Position numbers and translations under genes: made by a program. A DNA stretch of 64,000 bases from Mytilisepta virgata (Eukaryota > Mollusca > Bivalvia > Mytilida > Mytilidae). The notes under the pieces were generated by a model, which was not told the DNA's origin, searched no databases, and worked only from the letters and a program-made list of their open reading frames with translations. Within the stretch, counting starts at the first letter, position 1. Each line of letters opens with the position of its first letter. This document shows, piece by piece, positions 1 to 13,572 of this stretch. The DNA is taken from the NCBI GenBank assembly GCA_028015205.1, contig JAPWFG010000058.1:124001-188000 (forward strand), in the 5' to 3' direction.

Positions 1-2020
1 AATATTTTAAGGTGCTCGCAGTATGCATTATTAATAATAACCTTGCAGTTTCGGTGTACCTCATTTGGGTAAATATCTTTTGTATGCCAATTTGAAACCT
101 GGCGTTACTGAAGGGCATGATATCTTCATTCATGTTGAATCTTCATATTCATGTATTTCAACTTACTGTAGTTTTGTCATGAACATAACAAAAAGTCAGA
201 AATAATAGCACAGTTTGTACCCATTGGAATCCAAATAACCCGTTGATATACGAAACGGACAAAAATATTGTCCAACAAAAGGTGCAAAGTCTTGACCATG
301 TCGCAATTCAGCAACTACAATACGACTATATTTTTGTGACTGAAAATGCAACGAATGAAATTTAAAAGATAAGATTCAAAATACCATTTGATCAATGTCC
401 AATTTTCTTGTTTGAATTAGTTCGATTGGTACAAAGGGAAAAGCCGTGATTGTCAACAACAGTAAATGGATGATTTGGTTAGTTTCAAAGAAATTAATTC
501 ACAATAGTATAAAATTCCCCCCATTATATACTACTCTACGAGAAGCTGTTCGTGCATTACTATGCATCACATATCGTTTCTTTTCATTGTTCCTTTTGTT
601 ATATATTTATTTGTTTATAAAGTTGTCACATTAATTATTATACTTTAAAAATAACATTGTAAATTATTGTATAACAGAAGAAAACTTCATAATAACAATC
701 CAAAGTTACTAATATTACATATAGTAAATTTATACTATGCTGTATACCACGCATTTCAACGGGAGTTACCTCTTATCAGCAGCATTAAAACCGAAACATT
801 TGGAAGACCAAAAACCAAACTTATTTTAAACAAGAAATACTCATAACCAAAAATACCGAAATAGGAAGCCAAATGTCAGCTAAGGAGATCTACCATGTGC
901 AATACAAGGAATGAACCCTTAGTATTTCTATTATTTTTGAATTTTGCTATATACCGGTAATTTCTGTAACAAATCAATGAATAATCGTGTCAGACAAGTC
1001 TGACGACTGGGTTGGCGAATACCCTCGGGGACCTAGGGTCCACCATGCAGAGGCATCGTCCCAGGAGTTTGTTTAACTTGTGTCTTATCCTTTTTGCATG
1101 TTATTTTGCAAATAAAATACATGTTTAAACTAATCCTCGCACAGCTGGAGAGCACATTAACTAGGCAGCTGAAAACTCGGAAGAAACTACAGAGTGTATA
1201 AGCAGTAGGAAAGAGATGAGTCTAATAATGCAAAAGTTTTCAATAAAAATAACGACAGCAAGACACAAAACAGAAAGAAATAAAACTAAGAAACACAGAA
1301 AGAAGAGCGATGCAAAAAGTAGTTAAGGAAAAATCATGACAGACTAGCACAAACACCAACAGTATACCCAAGAGATGCAATTATGGGGAAAAAAGGGAAC
1401 ATAAAATCATATAGGAGTGGCAATAAAGCAAATCATTTAAAACATGAATTATAATTGAAAAGGCACTTGACAAATATAGATTGGGCACAATCTATAGTGG
1501 TGGAGTGCCTGTTTCTTCACATGCATCTCTTCCCGAATTTTTTTATCACAAGGAAACAGGAAAACTTTAAATAAAGATGGTTTACTGAGCACAACATGAT
1601 ACGGAAAAAATAATATAGAGAAATAATTTGTTACTCAACAAGGTGAATTAAAAGAAAAAATCCTCAGAATTGGATGAAAAATAAAAAAATAAAATTTACA
1701 TATGTAACCATATTGCTTTTTTGGCCCTCACTTTAACCCCTTATATTTAAAAAACCGTAACAGAAAAAAAAACTGTTTTGCATACTATTGGAAGCAATCA
1801 AGACTTTTCAAGAAAAATGAAAAACCAAAAATCATAAAAATCGCGGACAAAAATAATCAAACAACGCTTCAAGACCCCTCCCCCACCCCCCCCCCCACCC
1901 CCCCCCCCCAAAAAAAGACAGGAGGGACCAGATTTCATGGTAAAGCTAGAAGATATGTGTCCATATATTTGAAGAGTTCTCCAAAGCAAAGAAGGAAGGT
2001 CACATTAATTTTTCTGTATC
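1..2020. other. AT-rich intergenic DNA, no gene seen
   Basis: No coding text, RNA gene or clear repeat end. An interrupted C-run lies at 1875-1909. Confidence 0.6.
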
Positions 2021-2023
2021 TAC

Positions 2024-2857
2024 TATAATTCAGGACACTGATACATTCCGAGGGAAACACTTACAAAAAACCGATAAGAGCAAAAATAGTCAAATTTGGC
2101 CTTCGAAGGGAAATAACTCCTACAAGTATTCACTATACATCTTTGACCACTGAAGAATAATGTAGGCCTGGTAATGAGGATCATTTCATTAGTTGAAACT
2201 TTCTTTCTTTCTATTGTTTTCAACATAGAAGCTAAAAACTGCAAAAAGCTATACAATTAGGTTTTCAAGGGCATTAACTCCTATAAGGAGTTGTTCTACA
2301 ACTTCAACCTATGGTGACTTCGGTAGGCCTCAACATACAGATCATTTTATCAATTGAAAATTTCTTTCTATCGTTTATAGTTTTCAAGATAAAAACCAAA
2401 GACAGCGAAAATCGTCAAATTGGGCTTTCAAGAGAAATAACTCTTGTAAGGAGTTGTTATGGTGACTTTTGTAGGCCTGGTCATCAATCGAAAGTTTCTA
2501 TCTTTTATAGTTTTCATGATAGAAGCCAAAAGCAGCAAAATTCTTCAAATTTAGCCTTTCAAGCAATATAACTCCTCAAAGAAGTTGTACAACTTTGACC
2601 CAACTTTTGTAGGCCTGGTCATCAGGATCATTTTGTCGTTGAAAGTTTCCATCTTTTATAGCTTTCAAGATAGAAACCCAAAACTGCGAAAATCGTCAAA
2701 TTAAGAAGCATAATCGACAAAATTTTTAAAGTAGATACACAAAAGATGCAAATTTGGTTACATTACACTCAGTGGTTTCAGAGGAGAAGATTTTTGAAGA
2801 TTTTTGAAAAAACTTCTCGACGACAAACGCCAAGTGATGACAATAGCTCTAAAAACT
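2024..2857 (+). repeat. Modular repeat, 5'-truncated, four modules of about 165 bp
   Basis: Modules recur with 'agggaaataactcct', 'gtaggcctggtcatcaggat' and 'ctttcaagatagaaaccaaa'. The 3' end has gtttcagaggagaaga followed by cgacgacaaacgccaagtga and tgacaatagctc, the closing text of the modular repeat family. Confidence 0.7.
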
Positions 2858-3298
2858 TATGGATACATCATTTACCAGGAAGTGACTGATCACAATCAGA
2901 GTTTGTAGCATACGTAATCTATCGATAGATGCTACTGACCTATTATCATATTTATCTTATGGATGTTTTCCTATTGACACATAGCTTGTAAAACTTCTTT
3001 TTCTTATTTAGCTATAAAGTAAAGTAAAACATAGCTTGAAAAATGAAATGATAGGTATTTAAAAAATAATCACAAATCATGGTTCTATATTTTATTTAAA
3101 TTAAATATTTCATACGGAAAGTAAAAACACTAAGAATACAACATATATACTTAAATAGTTTTACAACCGTATTGTTTCAAAGGCACTAACAAGTTTGATT
3201 AAGTCATTATCATATCATCCTGAATTAATGCAGCCAATTATCAGATATAATTTAATTTAATCATTCCAATTCAATCATATCATATTGAAGTTAACTAA

Positions 3299-4200
3299 AG
3301 GCTCCCAGGAGCCTGTATCACTCACTACTGGTCTAATATCCTTAATTTTGAAAGGGAACCACCTGAGGACCACTTGCCAAATGTTGATATCAACTGGACC
3401 AGTAGTTTTAGGAGATTTTTAAGTATATTTATCTTTTGCTTTTTTTGTTATTTTTTTATATTTTTAGTTTCAGTGGCCATATTGGACCTAAGTCTGGACC
3501 CCTTGACACAATTTTTTCCAAAGTTATTCCTCAATTTTCCAAGCAGATTCAGGGGAGGTGGTTTGTTGCCAAACTAAGGTCTCAAATGCGTCAGTGGTTT
3601 AAGAGAAAATCTTCAAATATATTTTTAGCTGATTTTTTCTACTTTTAGTCTTCTGGACACAATTATAAATAGGGACTACCTATGGAACATATCACCAAAG
3701 TTTCATAGGAGATAATTTTTTAAGTATTTTTTTCTTTTGTTTATATTTCTATTTTTAGTAATGGTGGCCATATTGGTCAGAGGTATGGACCCTTAGACTC
3801 AGTTTGAAAGGGGACAACCTAAGGACCATGCCATCAATGTTTGTTCTCAACTGGTGCAGTTGATTAAAAGGAGAAAATTTAAAATATTTTTTGCTAATTT
3901 TCTATTTCTAGTAATTGTGGCAATATTGGGTCAAAGGTCTGGATCCTTAGACACATTTTTGAAAGGGGAAAACCTAAAGATCATTCCATCAAAGTTTGGT
4001 CTTAATTGCACTAGTTATTTCAGAGGGGAATATTTTTAAATATTTGTTTGCTGACTTTTCTATTTTTAGTAACAATAGCCATATTTGTTGATGGTATGGA
4101 CCTCTCAAAGACTATTCCAATAAAGATTGGTCTCAATGGCCCAGAGGTTTTAGAGGAGATTAAAATGCCAAAAGTTTATGGATGCCAAGTGACGAATTTC
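3299..4200 (+). repeat. Modular repeat, diverged copy
   Basis: It opens aggctcccaggagcctgtat / cactcactactgg. Inside, 'tatttttagtaa..gtggccatattgg' and 'gaaaggggacaacctaagga' recur three or four times. It ends near 'ggatgccaagtgacg', a decayed form of the family end. Confidence 0.65.
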
Positions 4201-4969
4201 ATTACATTTTTAAGTGCCAGGTTTTCAAAGATGAAGGAAAATGTCTTTTACATATTAATGTTGTTAGCAGACCAAATGTATTAAAATTTTGCAAGCTACA
4301 TGTATTTAATAGTAGTAAACCAGACACAATATGTGAATGTTGTAAATTTATAGGAATAATTAACAAATAGGTTCTCCTTGATAACACTCTGTGTCTGTAT
4401 ACAAAGCCATATGTAATGTATTATACACATTAATGTAAATGCTTCAATTTATACTTATTTATATTTATTATCAAAGTCTATCGTGTACTTTTAATCGATA
4501 TTGTGCATAACATTTATATATTTATGGACTAGTAATTATTTCTTAATATTTTATATGAACTCTCACTCTGTAACCTTTGTATTATTGGTTTCAGAGAATA
4601 AAGATATATTTCTCAAATTCTTGTGATATTCTAGCTATTCTGGACCGGTTGTGTAAATAAATTTATCCCACATGTGGTTTATTTTTTTTCTAGCGTTTTG
4701 ATTGGCTGTTATGAATTGCTGGTACTACTTTTAATTAAACTAATTGCAAATGTAATGTCACAATTATTACTTTTCTATTTACCATACTTATATTATAAAT
4801 ATTCAAATTACAAGATAGTTATTTTATCTGCTACAATATGTCAATTTAAAATAGGTGAGTGATGTGGGCGGTGTATTAACTGATTGGAATTTTCTGTGAC
4901 GGGCAAGATGGGTACTCACAAATTAGTTTCAGAAGAATCATTGGAGAAAAAGACTACTATTATTTTTTT

Positions 4970-5071
4970 GTGGATTACGATATTTCTCCACTCTCGATAT
5001 TTAAATTTTCGCATTTTAAAACTCTCGGCAGAAAATTTAACTATCTTGAGTGGAGAAATATCGTAATCCAC
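4970..5071. mobile_element. 102-bp fold-back MITE with perfect 24-bp inverted ends
   Basis: GTGGATTACGATATTTCTCC / ACTC at the left is exactly mirrored by GAGTGGAGAAATATCGTAAT / CCAC at the right. The inner AT-rich part is also partly self-complementary. Confidence 0.85.
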
Positions 5072-5105
5072 TCAAAACAATGGTAGAGTCTATATATATT
5101 TAATA

Positions 5106-5139
5106 GCTCACACAGACCTTTCGTTCAGGTGGGCTAAAG
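5106..5139 (+). repeat. Isolated 3' end of a modular repeat
   Basis: agctcacacagacctttcgt / tcaggtgggctaaag is the closing hairpin of the modular family, with no body before it. Confidence 0.5.
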
Positions 5140-7940
5140 GGTATTCAGTTTATTAATTATATTCATTTGTCATCAGTGTTAAGAAATTGTAAATTTCAAT
5201 TTTTTATAAATGCTTCTTCTCTAGAGTACAAAATTATCTATGAAAATAAATTTCATTTTTTCTATCGACTGCATAAAACAGATGTTTTTCTTTTTTAAAT
5301 ATGTTAACCCTCTCTTTTTCTAAAATTATTTGCAGAAAATCAATAACCACAAAATATCGAAAATAAATATTTGGTTTCAAATAACAGAATACAAAAATAA
5401 TGTTCTTTAAATGGTGTTCAATCCAGCCCTAAGTAAAGGGGTAATACAACCATTCTGTCTACTTAGTACTGCCCATTGCATTCCAGTTTAATAGTATTTC
5501 ATAAAATGCTTTAAATTATGAAATTCATGCATTTATCATTGCAAATCAGTGTTACCACACAACATTGCAAGGTCTATTAAAGCCACTGATGATTTTTTTT
5601 CTTCATAGAATTATGTAACTTGCAAAAACCAAAATCTCAGTTTTAAATATCGTGATTCACTTCCTGTCACATTTTTCATAATGAAATCATATTGCATTAT
5701 TTTCCAACTTTTGGTGAAAATTGCCAAAACAATAAAGTTCAAATTCAAATGCCAGAACGACCAAAAGGGTAGAGCCAAAACCATCTCGGGACAGAAATAT
5801 GCACAAGGAAGATCCTCCTTAAAGTAATAATTTTATGTTAGTATCAGAACACTGAGCTGGTAATAAATACCCTAGGAGTTGACAGTACAGGGTAAATCCG
5901 GAATTATTCTGAAATTACATGAAGTTTTTCATGATGTCATAAACCAGTTGATACCAACTAGTTCCCTGTTGTAAAATGGCATTATGAAAGAAACTTTACA
6001 AAGAGACATATTTAAATGATCGTAAAACACTTCAAATAATGCATTTATATCATCACTAGCTAGATGTCAAACACGATGGGTTCAAAACTATCATCAACCT
6101 AGCATTTTCCTTCGAAAATTTTCCTTCCCTCATCTCATTATTGTGACCTTTAATTCTAAATCTGATTGACCCCCAAGTGGAAGTTGTTTAATGTCAAACA
6201 AATTCGGATTGGACCTGTACTATCAATAGGTGTATTTTAAAAGAGTCCACCAGCACAGGTATCAACTCGGTGATAATAAATATTCATTAATTATCTATCA
6301 TTTATTTAACTGCATTGTTGATTTTTTTCTATAGATTTGTAATTGTATTTAAGATTTTTTATTTTACTTTGTGTGCCCCTTTGTCCTTAAATCCATGATG
6401 CCAAACCATAATTCTATATATTTACATTAAAGTTAATTACCTATATATTTGTTAACAACAACAATAATACAAAAAGACAATGTTTGAAATGGGTTACATA
6501 AATATATGTACAGTTATTACAATTTCACTATAAATCTTGAATTCAAATTAATAATGTAAACGATAAAAAAAATGAATAACAAACAATCTAATAATATGAA
6601 ATAAAAACCATTTTTATCAAATCAACATCTGATTACTGTGCATCTTCCTTGTTTGATAAAATTTTAACATGCCCATAATTTTTACATTTTGTGACAATGT
6701 GAACGAAAACAGAAAAAAAAATTGATCAAAACTTAATTTTTCTAAAAAAAATTTCTCTATATAATGACAACAATTATAAACTATAAACTCTAGGAGAATT
6801 TATCATGTAGCCTGTTGAGACTATAAAGTCTTGGATAATTTATCATGTAGCCTGTTGAGCACTGGAATAGTGTTACTGCATTAATATTGAGGAATGTTGT
6901 CACAAGCGAAACAATGCATTGCACATGCTTGGAAGTGCAATATATTATTTTGCAAGGGACAATATTCATCAATATAAATGAAATAACCCTTTTATTGTAT
7001 TGCAATATCTTTTACATGTCAAATATAAAGTCTATTTTCTACATCAATGATGTCAGTTTTTAACACAATATTACATGATAAATTTTAGTTACACATGCTA
7101 CATTGAATATTACGTTGCTATACAATAATACATCTAATAATTATTGCACTTAACTTCATAAATATGTCAAATGTCATGATTAAAAATATTATTCAACACA
7201 AGAATCTGTATACAAGAATACATGAAAAAAATTCTTAAGATATCTAAGGTGAAGTTTAAAAATACTGGCAGATCAAGTGTAATAATTATGGGATAAATAC
7301 ATGTGACAAAGGATATACTTCATATCCCTGTAAAACCTAGGCACATTAGGGATATTCAAGATTCTTGTATTTAACTGATTGTTATATTTACACTAAGATA
7401 ATTGAATTTAGGGTGAAAATTTAAAATATGACAAATCAAATCTAATCATAAACATAACAACCTTAAAAATCTGTACAATTTTTAACACGAAGATTCAATA
7501 ACAGCAAGATGAAAACAAATACTAAGATAAAATAAAAAAAAAAACATTTTTGATTCTTATACAACACATTCTGTAACAACAAAACAAAAATCCTACACCT
7601 TATATTCATTTTACCCATTTTATGTGGAAAAATAAAACATTTTCTCAGTTAAAATATTAAAACGGAATAAAAAGTAAATTTCATAGTATTCTTTTTGCCC
7701 ACAACAGTATATTGACTGGATTGGCAAAATTAAAACTACAAAACCTGCAAGACTAAACACTAAAGTCAGTCTGAATGTTCTCTGGACAACACAAAAGACA
7801 ATAAAAAGACGTCTGTATGGGAAAACGTTGGCGTCAAAATAGAACAGGACTGTTTATGACGTAACTTCACGATGACATTAGACATTATTGACTCCATGCA
7901 AGAAAGTCATCATGTAGTCGGATAAGAAAAGTTAAGAGAC
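5140..7940. other. AT-rich intergenic DNA
   Basis: No gene. A short direct repeat ttatcatgtagcctgttgag occurs at about 6799 and 6839. The text near 5730-5815 (gaacgaccaaaagggtagag, accatctcgggacagaaata) recurs in altered form near 24245-24300, so both are fragments of one dispersed repeat. Confidence 0.55.
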
Positions 7941-7941
7941 T

Positions 7942-7970
7942 CTGATAAAAGACTTTGGCCGAAACGTCGG
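7942..7970 (+). ncRNA. Hammerhead-ribozyme-like core (degenerate)
   Basis: CTGATAAAAGACTTTGGCCG then AAACGTCGG has the order CUGA-N-N-A, short stem II, GAAAC, GUC of a type I hammerhead. The essential G after CUGAU is A here and stem I is not evident, so it is at best a relic. Confidence 0.25.
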
Positions 7971-8214
7971 TGAAATAAAGGATTTTATTTACAAAGTGAT
8001 AATAACTTTCCCTTAGGGGAAGATAATTTGGATTCTTCACAACAGTATAGTTTTTAGACCTTGTAATAGACCAAAGACAAAATAGCAGTTTAAATTATTA
8101 ACTTTCTTCAGAAAAAAAAAGAAATATGAGCAAATCTTGAGAAATAAAACCCTGAGAAACCAATGTTTCACAGCACATTTAACCATTGTCATGATAAAAA
8201 CTGACATAACTCGA

Positions 8215-8482
8215 TGTACTGTGAGGCATTGCTCACTAGTGATACCCCTGCTTTTGATAAGTTGAAAAAAAAAATTGAAGTCGTCAAACAGGAAGTTGAT
8301 GTTGCCTTGGTCCAATATGGCGTACCTATAGAAGGCTTGTGATAAAATATCAAGTGGCTGTGATAAGTAGCTGCAGAGAAAAGTAACAAAAAATTTTGTT
8401 ATGGACAGACTGACAGATGCACACACGGATGGAACCACAAGGGTAAAACAGTAAATCCCCCTCTAATTTGGAGAGGGGGTAT
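8215..8482. repeat. Short repeat ending in a C/G palindrome
   Basis: It ends acagactgacagatgcacac and then ccccctctaatttggagagg / gggtat. The same closing design is at 21220-21285 (acccactctgtagagtgggg), and both carry gctg(c/a)-agagaaaagt-like text before it. Confidence 0.5.
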
Positions 8483-11079
8483 GATTATATGCATTATTAA
8501 TTTCTATCTACAGGGTCCTGAATAAACCATCATCTTTCATAAATCTGACTTCTTTTTAATCTGTCATTTTGATATTCTATCATCAACTGACAGCCGATTT
8601 TCCTCTTGAGTGCTAGGACTGTTGAAAAGTTACAATGTTTAACTGTTAATCATGGTAATCATATCAAATAGACATTTTCCTGAAAATTTTCGACATCATT
8701 TTAAAATTATTTTAAAGCAATTATTTGATGATTAGTGCAAACTGACCTCAAGTATTCATGTGAAATTCATTCATATAAAGATATAGAGATTGGTCTACTA
8801 CTATTAGGATTGTACTGATTCTAATGTTATTAGTATAAACTACAACATATTCTGACATATTCTAAATGTGACAGAACAAGATTGGAAAATTTTTAGATTT
8901 CTGACAAACAAAATACTAGTTAACAATACAAGTACATAAAAAACAAGTGTCAGTCATTTATATTGTACAGTGGAATCTCTGTACACCAAACAGCTAAGGG
9001 ACTCTGGAAATTGGCCAGTTTTTGGAGGTACCAGTTATGAGAGATTTCGAGGTAAATTTATCTGTACTGAACACCAACAGGAAGTATAAAAATTTTTAAA
9101 TATCAAGAGGCATGAAAATTTATATAAATTACATTTGCATTTTTTTCTTTATTTGTAATTACATCTAAGTCTTTCAACTTCGATGTTATTTTTTTAGTAG
9201 AAAGGGAAGTTAAAATCTTTTATTAGAACAGAGTTTTTCCTGTACAACTTAAATGATGCTTTGTATAAAATACCCCACTCAATGAAGAGATTGAGAGTTG
9301 ACTGGTTTTTAGTGGGGTATTTGACAGGAATATATATGTTCTGAAATTATCTCTGGTATTCAGAATAAAGAGGGGCCAGTTTTTGAAGATTTTTTTTTAC
9401 TGGGAAATATAGGTGTAAATTCCAGACTAAAAGAAAGCATTTGGTATGAGGAGGAACCTGGTTTTCAGAGGGGACAGTTTAGGGGAGTTCACACTGAAGA
9501 ATATATACTTCATATTAAGTGCATGGTCAATGTGATAACAGGAAATATTAATTCACATCATGAAAAGATAAATATTTACAAAAATTTGAAGAACGGAAAA
9601 ACTACAAATTTATAAATACTGGTAACACATAAATATATACATCTATGTTCACTTAAACATGATTCTACCCTGGTTATAGAACTGGACTAGATATTAACAT
9701 GGTATATGACAATACGTCATTATTATGATCTGCATTAACTACAACTTAGAGCTGTTTTAGAAGAAAGTGGAGTCAGAAGGCACATCTCATTTTATACAAA
9801 AACACATAACATTTTAATTCATTATTACCTTTCTTGTTAAAGGACAATATATAAAAATGACCAAAATCCACAAAATTTTAAATTAAATGACCTCTGACCT
9901 TCCTATAAAATAACACCCCTTTAAAAATTTTCTTCTACATTCAGCAGTTATTCGCACATAGACCCTATACAAATTGAAACAAATGGACAAGTAGATGAGC
10001 AATTGGAAAAACTAATTTTATGTTCCCCTAACTCACCTTTGGAAGGATTTAAAAAAAAAAGCAAAATATATTTAGTACCAAGAAACTAAGGTTTAAGTGT
10101 TCTATTGAACACTTGTGTCCCCTGCTCCAATCAATTAATGGTTAAGCAGAAGTTTCAGATGAAAATGTCTACCTCCTTAGCAAGTATGTAAATTTAATTG
10201 AATAAAGTCCTATCAATAAAAAAAAATTCAATTAGGCCAATTTAAGATAGATTAACATTCCAACCCACCCCTTGAAAATCAGGCTGCCCCATATTTTAAT
10301 TTTTCAAAAATTGCGACATTCCAAAAAAAGTTTTTCCATTCCGCTCAAATTGTTAATTATTTCTGGTCAATAAAAACAATAAAATAGTTTTTGCTATCAT
10401 ACGTTTTGTTGTTGGCAAGCATGAAAGATGGCAATGATACACTGTATTCATCAAATTTTTATAATACAAAAACAGTATTTGAAATTTTACCATCACATTG
10501 TAAGTGGCCAAATAGATCACAAGTCCCCTGTTCCGGACCTTCAGTGATGGATGATAATCTATCAAAAAGAAAAAGAGAATGACTGGTGCAAACTTTGCGG
10601 ATACAGACGACAAAGGTCCCTTTGTGTTTATGCCACTGACACAAAAAGCAACATATAATGATCTACTTGTATCTTAATCTAAAATATTTCAAAACATCTG
10701 TAATAAATGTATAACAATCAAAATGTAAATTGAAATAAAAAGTTCAAAAATACATTTATATTACAGGCATTTTATATAAGGAATTTGCAAGATGAGCAAA
10801 AATATTTTTGACAAATTGAGCACTACAAAAAATTTTATGGAATAAACAAAAAAACTTTTGTTCCCTATAATTATCCTACAAATTTAAACAAACATGTACA
10901 AATATATTTAAAAAAAAAACATAAACTCTAATTACATAAATTATAAATGGTTCATTTCTTCCATTATGCTTTTTATTAAAATGTTCTATTATTAAGGTGT
11001 AACTTTAATACATTATATAAAAAATCAAACTGTTACAAGATAGGGGTACCAGGTAATTAAAAACATTACACCACAGGTT
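8483..11079. other. AT-rich intergenic DNA
   Basis: Apart from the hairpin at 9268-9322 I see nothing that codes or repeats clearly. Open frames here are short and without protein-like composition. Confidence 0.55.
9268..9322. repeat. Small hairpin, 12-bp perfect arms
   Basis: aaataccccact and agtggggtattt are exact inverted copies with a 31-base spacer. Confidence 0.6.
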
Positions 11080-11087
11080 GTCAAATT

Positions 11088-11991
11088 CGGTGCACGACAT
11101 TTGAGCCAAAAAAAATCCACGTTTGAGCTAAAAAAATTCCACGTTTGAGCCCCAAAAAAATTCCACATTTGAGCCAAAAAATAATTGTCTTAAAAGTCAA
11201 TAACAGAAAATAGTTAGTTTTACTACAAATAGAAAAAAAACTGTCTGTAATTCAATATATTCCCTCATAATTCAGTGACTATATTCTTGAAACCTATCTT
11301 ACCGAGGAGTCAAAGTTTCCACCTACCATGTGGGCTGGAAAACAAGACGAAAATCTTAAGACGACAAACAACGGCTCTGAAGCGTTCCATAGTCACTATA
11401 ATGGACAATTTTACTCGTCTCACTCGTCGATATACACGATTATAGATGTTTTGAAACAAATACAAACAACAACTTACATTAAGATCCGTGGCATCGATGC
11501 TCCTTCTGTCCAAACGAAAAAGAAAGACTTGAGTTTGCAATACAACAATACACTAAACTAGAAACTGGCGTTATAACGAAGTCAACTTACCTCATGTCAA
11601 TGGGATTGAAGTTTTCAGCTAGAACCGACCTGTAACTTTTTAATTTGTATTTTACTCGTGCATGATTCATTTTATATTACTTTCAAATATTTTAAATGAA
11701 TGTTGCAATTTTAGTGCTATTTAATGGTGATATTTTAGATACCCTGTTTATAGATTAAAATAAAACCTTGATATTTCTGTTTTGAATTAATATTAATAAG
11801 AACTTACATAGTTTATGCCATTCCTTAGCATCCGTCCTCTGTCTTTCGCAGACCCATGGTTAACAATTATCCACTTATTCATAATTATCATGCTCAGGTA
11901 AAACTTAGGTACATTGGCTCAAATGTGGAAAATATTTTGGCTCAAATGATGAAGTGTAATTTTCAAAAATTGGCTCAAATGTCATGCAGCC
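11088..11991 (+). mobile_element. Mutator-like (MULE) element remnant, 904 bp
   Basis: The left end CGGTGCACGACATTTGAGCC pairs with the right end (reverse complement GGCTGCATGACATTTGAGCC), and gtcaaatt occurs directly outside both ends (11080-11087, 11992-11999). Subterminal copies of 'tttgagccaaaa' repeat at each end. An internal plus-strand reading frame (11300-11561) carries transposase-like text. The 8-bp duplication and ends fit a MULE or hAT deletion derivative, and the protein text favours MULE. Confidence 0.75.
11300..11561 (+). pseudogene. Transposase C-terminal fragment, MULE-like
   Basis: The frame reads EESKFPPTMWAG, then TTNNGSEAFHSHYNGQFYSS and IYTIIDVLKQIQTTTYIKI. It matches the layout F-P-P-x-x-W ... 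R-T-N-N-x-x-E-G-W-H-x-x-F ... H-P-x-I-x-x-F-I-x-x-L-K at the end of animal MULE transposases. TTNN and EAFH stand for RTNN and EGWH. The catalytic part is missing. Confidence 0.6.
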
Positions 11992-12482
11992 GTCAAATTA
12001 AAATAATTCTAGTGTCCTCCTTGGATTAAAAGTTCATAGGGGAGATAACTTGTTCAGGGAATGAACTAATGTAACCCCTTTGCAAATCAAACTCTAATGA
12101 CCAGTAGCCATCAATTGGGAACTGACCAGAGAAATTTATTCTACTTCCAAAAATGACAAATCATTCTATTTATTATTGATAATAATTTCAGTTTTAGCAT
12201 TCTGATACTGTAGATAAGAATAAAAAAAAACTTACTGACTAATAAAAATCAAGAGTATCAAAATTGTGTCTTCGACACAAAAACAGACAATGACACTTTG
12301 TTAAATCTCTACACAAACAAGACAGACATAAATCTGGTGGTTATAAAAAAAAAATGAATAAAAAACAAAACAATGATAAAGATAATTAAAAACAAATCAT
12401 AAAATTACTGTTTAACAAAGGAATGGCCACATATTGTACCAAATTAAATAATAATCTCTATATACATATAAATGTCAATAAA

Positions 12483-13572
12483 CAAGAGTTGACACACAAA
12501 AATGTCTCGCCTGTCGTGTATTTCTAATAAAAGTAAATGCTGTCAGACATATTGCATACAGTGTTCGAAAAACAGGCCAAAACACAAAAACTTAACTATA
12601 ACCACTGAACCATGAAAATTAGGTCAAGGTCAGATGACACCTGCCAGTTGGACATGTACACCTTACAATCCTTCCATACACCAAATATAGTATACCTATT
12701 GCATACAGTATTCGAAAAAACAGGCCAAAACACAAAAACTTAACTATAACCACTGAACCATGAAAATGAGGTCAAGGTCAGATGACACCTGCCAGTTTGA
12801 CATGTACACCTTACAATCCTTCCATACACCAAATATAATAGACCTATTGCATACAGTATTCGAAAAACAGGCCAAAACACAAAAACTTAACTATAACCAC
12901 TGAACCATGAAAATGAGGTCAAGGTCAGATGACACCTGCCAGTTGGACATGTACACCTTACAATCCTTCCATACACCAAATATAGTAGACCTAATGCATA
13001 CAGTATTTGAAAAACAGGCCAAAACACAAAAACTTAACTATAACCACTGAACCATGAAAATGAGGTCAAGGTCAGATGACACCTGCCAGTTGGACATGTA
13101 CACCTTACAATCCTTCCATACACCAAATATACTAGACCTATTGCTTATAGTATCTGAGATATGGACTTGACCACCAAAACTTAACCTTGTTCACTGATCC
13201 TTGAAATTGGGTCGAGGTCAATTGAAAACTGTCTGACGGGGATGAGGACCTTGTAAGGTACGCACATACCAAATATAGTTATCCTATTACTCATAATAAG
13301 AGAGAAATTAACATTACAAAAAATCTTAACTTTTTTTTTAAGTAGTCACTGAACCATGAAAATGAGGTCAAGGACAATGTACATATGACAGACGGAAACT
13401 TCGTATTATAAGGCATCTATATACAAAGTATAAAGCATCCAGGTCTTCCACCTTCTAAAATATAAAGCTTTTAAGAAGTGAGTTAACGCCGCCGCCGCCG
13501 CCGCCGCGGGATCACTATCCCTATGTCGAGCTTTCTGCGACTAAAGTCGCAGGCTCGACAATAAAAGAAATA
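12483..13572. repeat. Palindrome-ended repeat with four 147-bp tandem copies
   Basis: Copies start at 12551, 12698, 12846 and 12993 and share gcatacagtattcgaaaaac, tgaaccatgaaaatgaggtc and gacacctgccagttggacat at over 95% by eye. A fifth, diverged copy follows 13140. The element ends with a (GCC)n run (13487-13508) and a hairpin, tgtcgagctttctgcgac / gtcgcaggctcgaca (13534-13561). Confidence 0.85.

Noticed and set aside
8037..8438. 133-codon minus-strand open frame
   Set aside because: The composition follows AT-rich DNA (Phe/Leu runs), it overlaps a repeat, and no family motif is seen.
13487..13508. (GCC)n run as a coding poly-Ala/Pro tract or CpG-island promoter
   Set aside because: It is part of the end of the 12.5-kb repeat, with similar triplet runs in other repeat copies, and no coding frame surrounds it.
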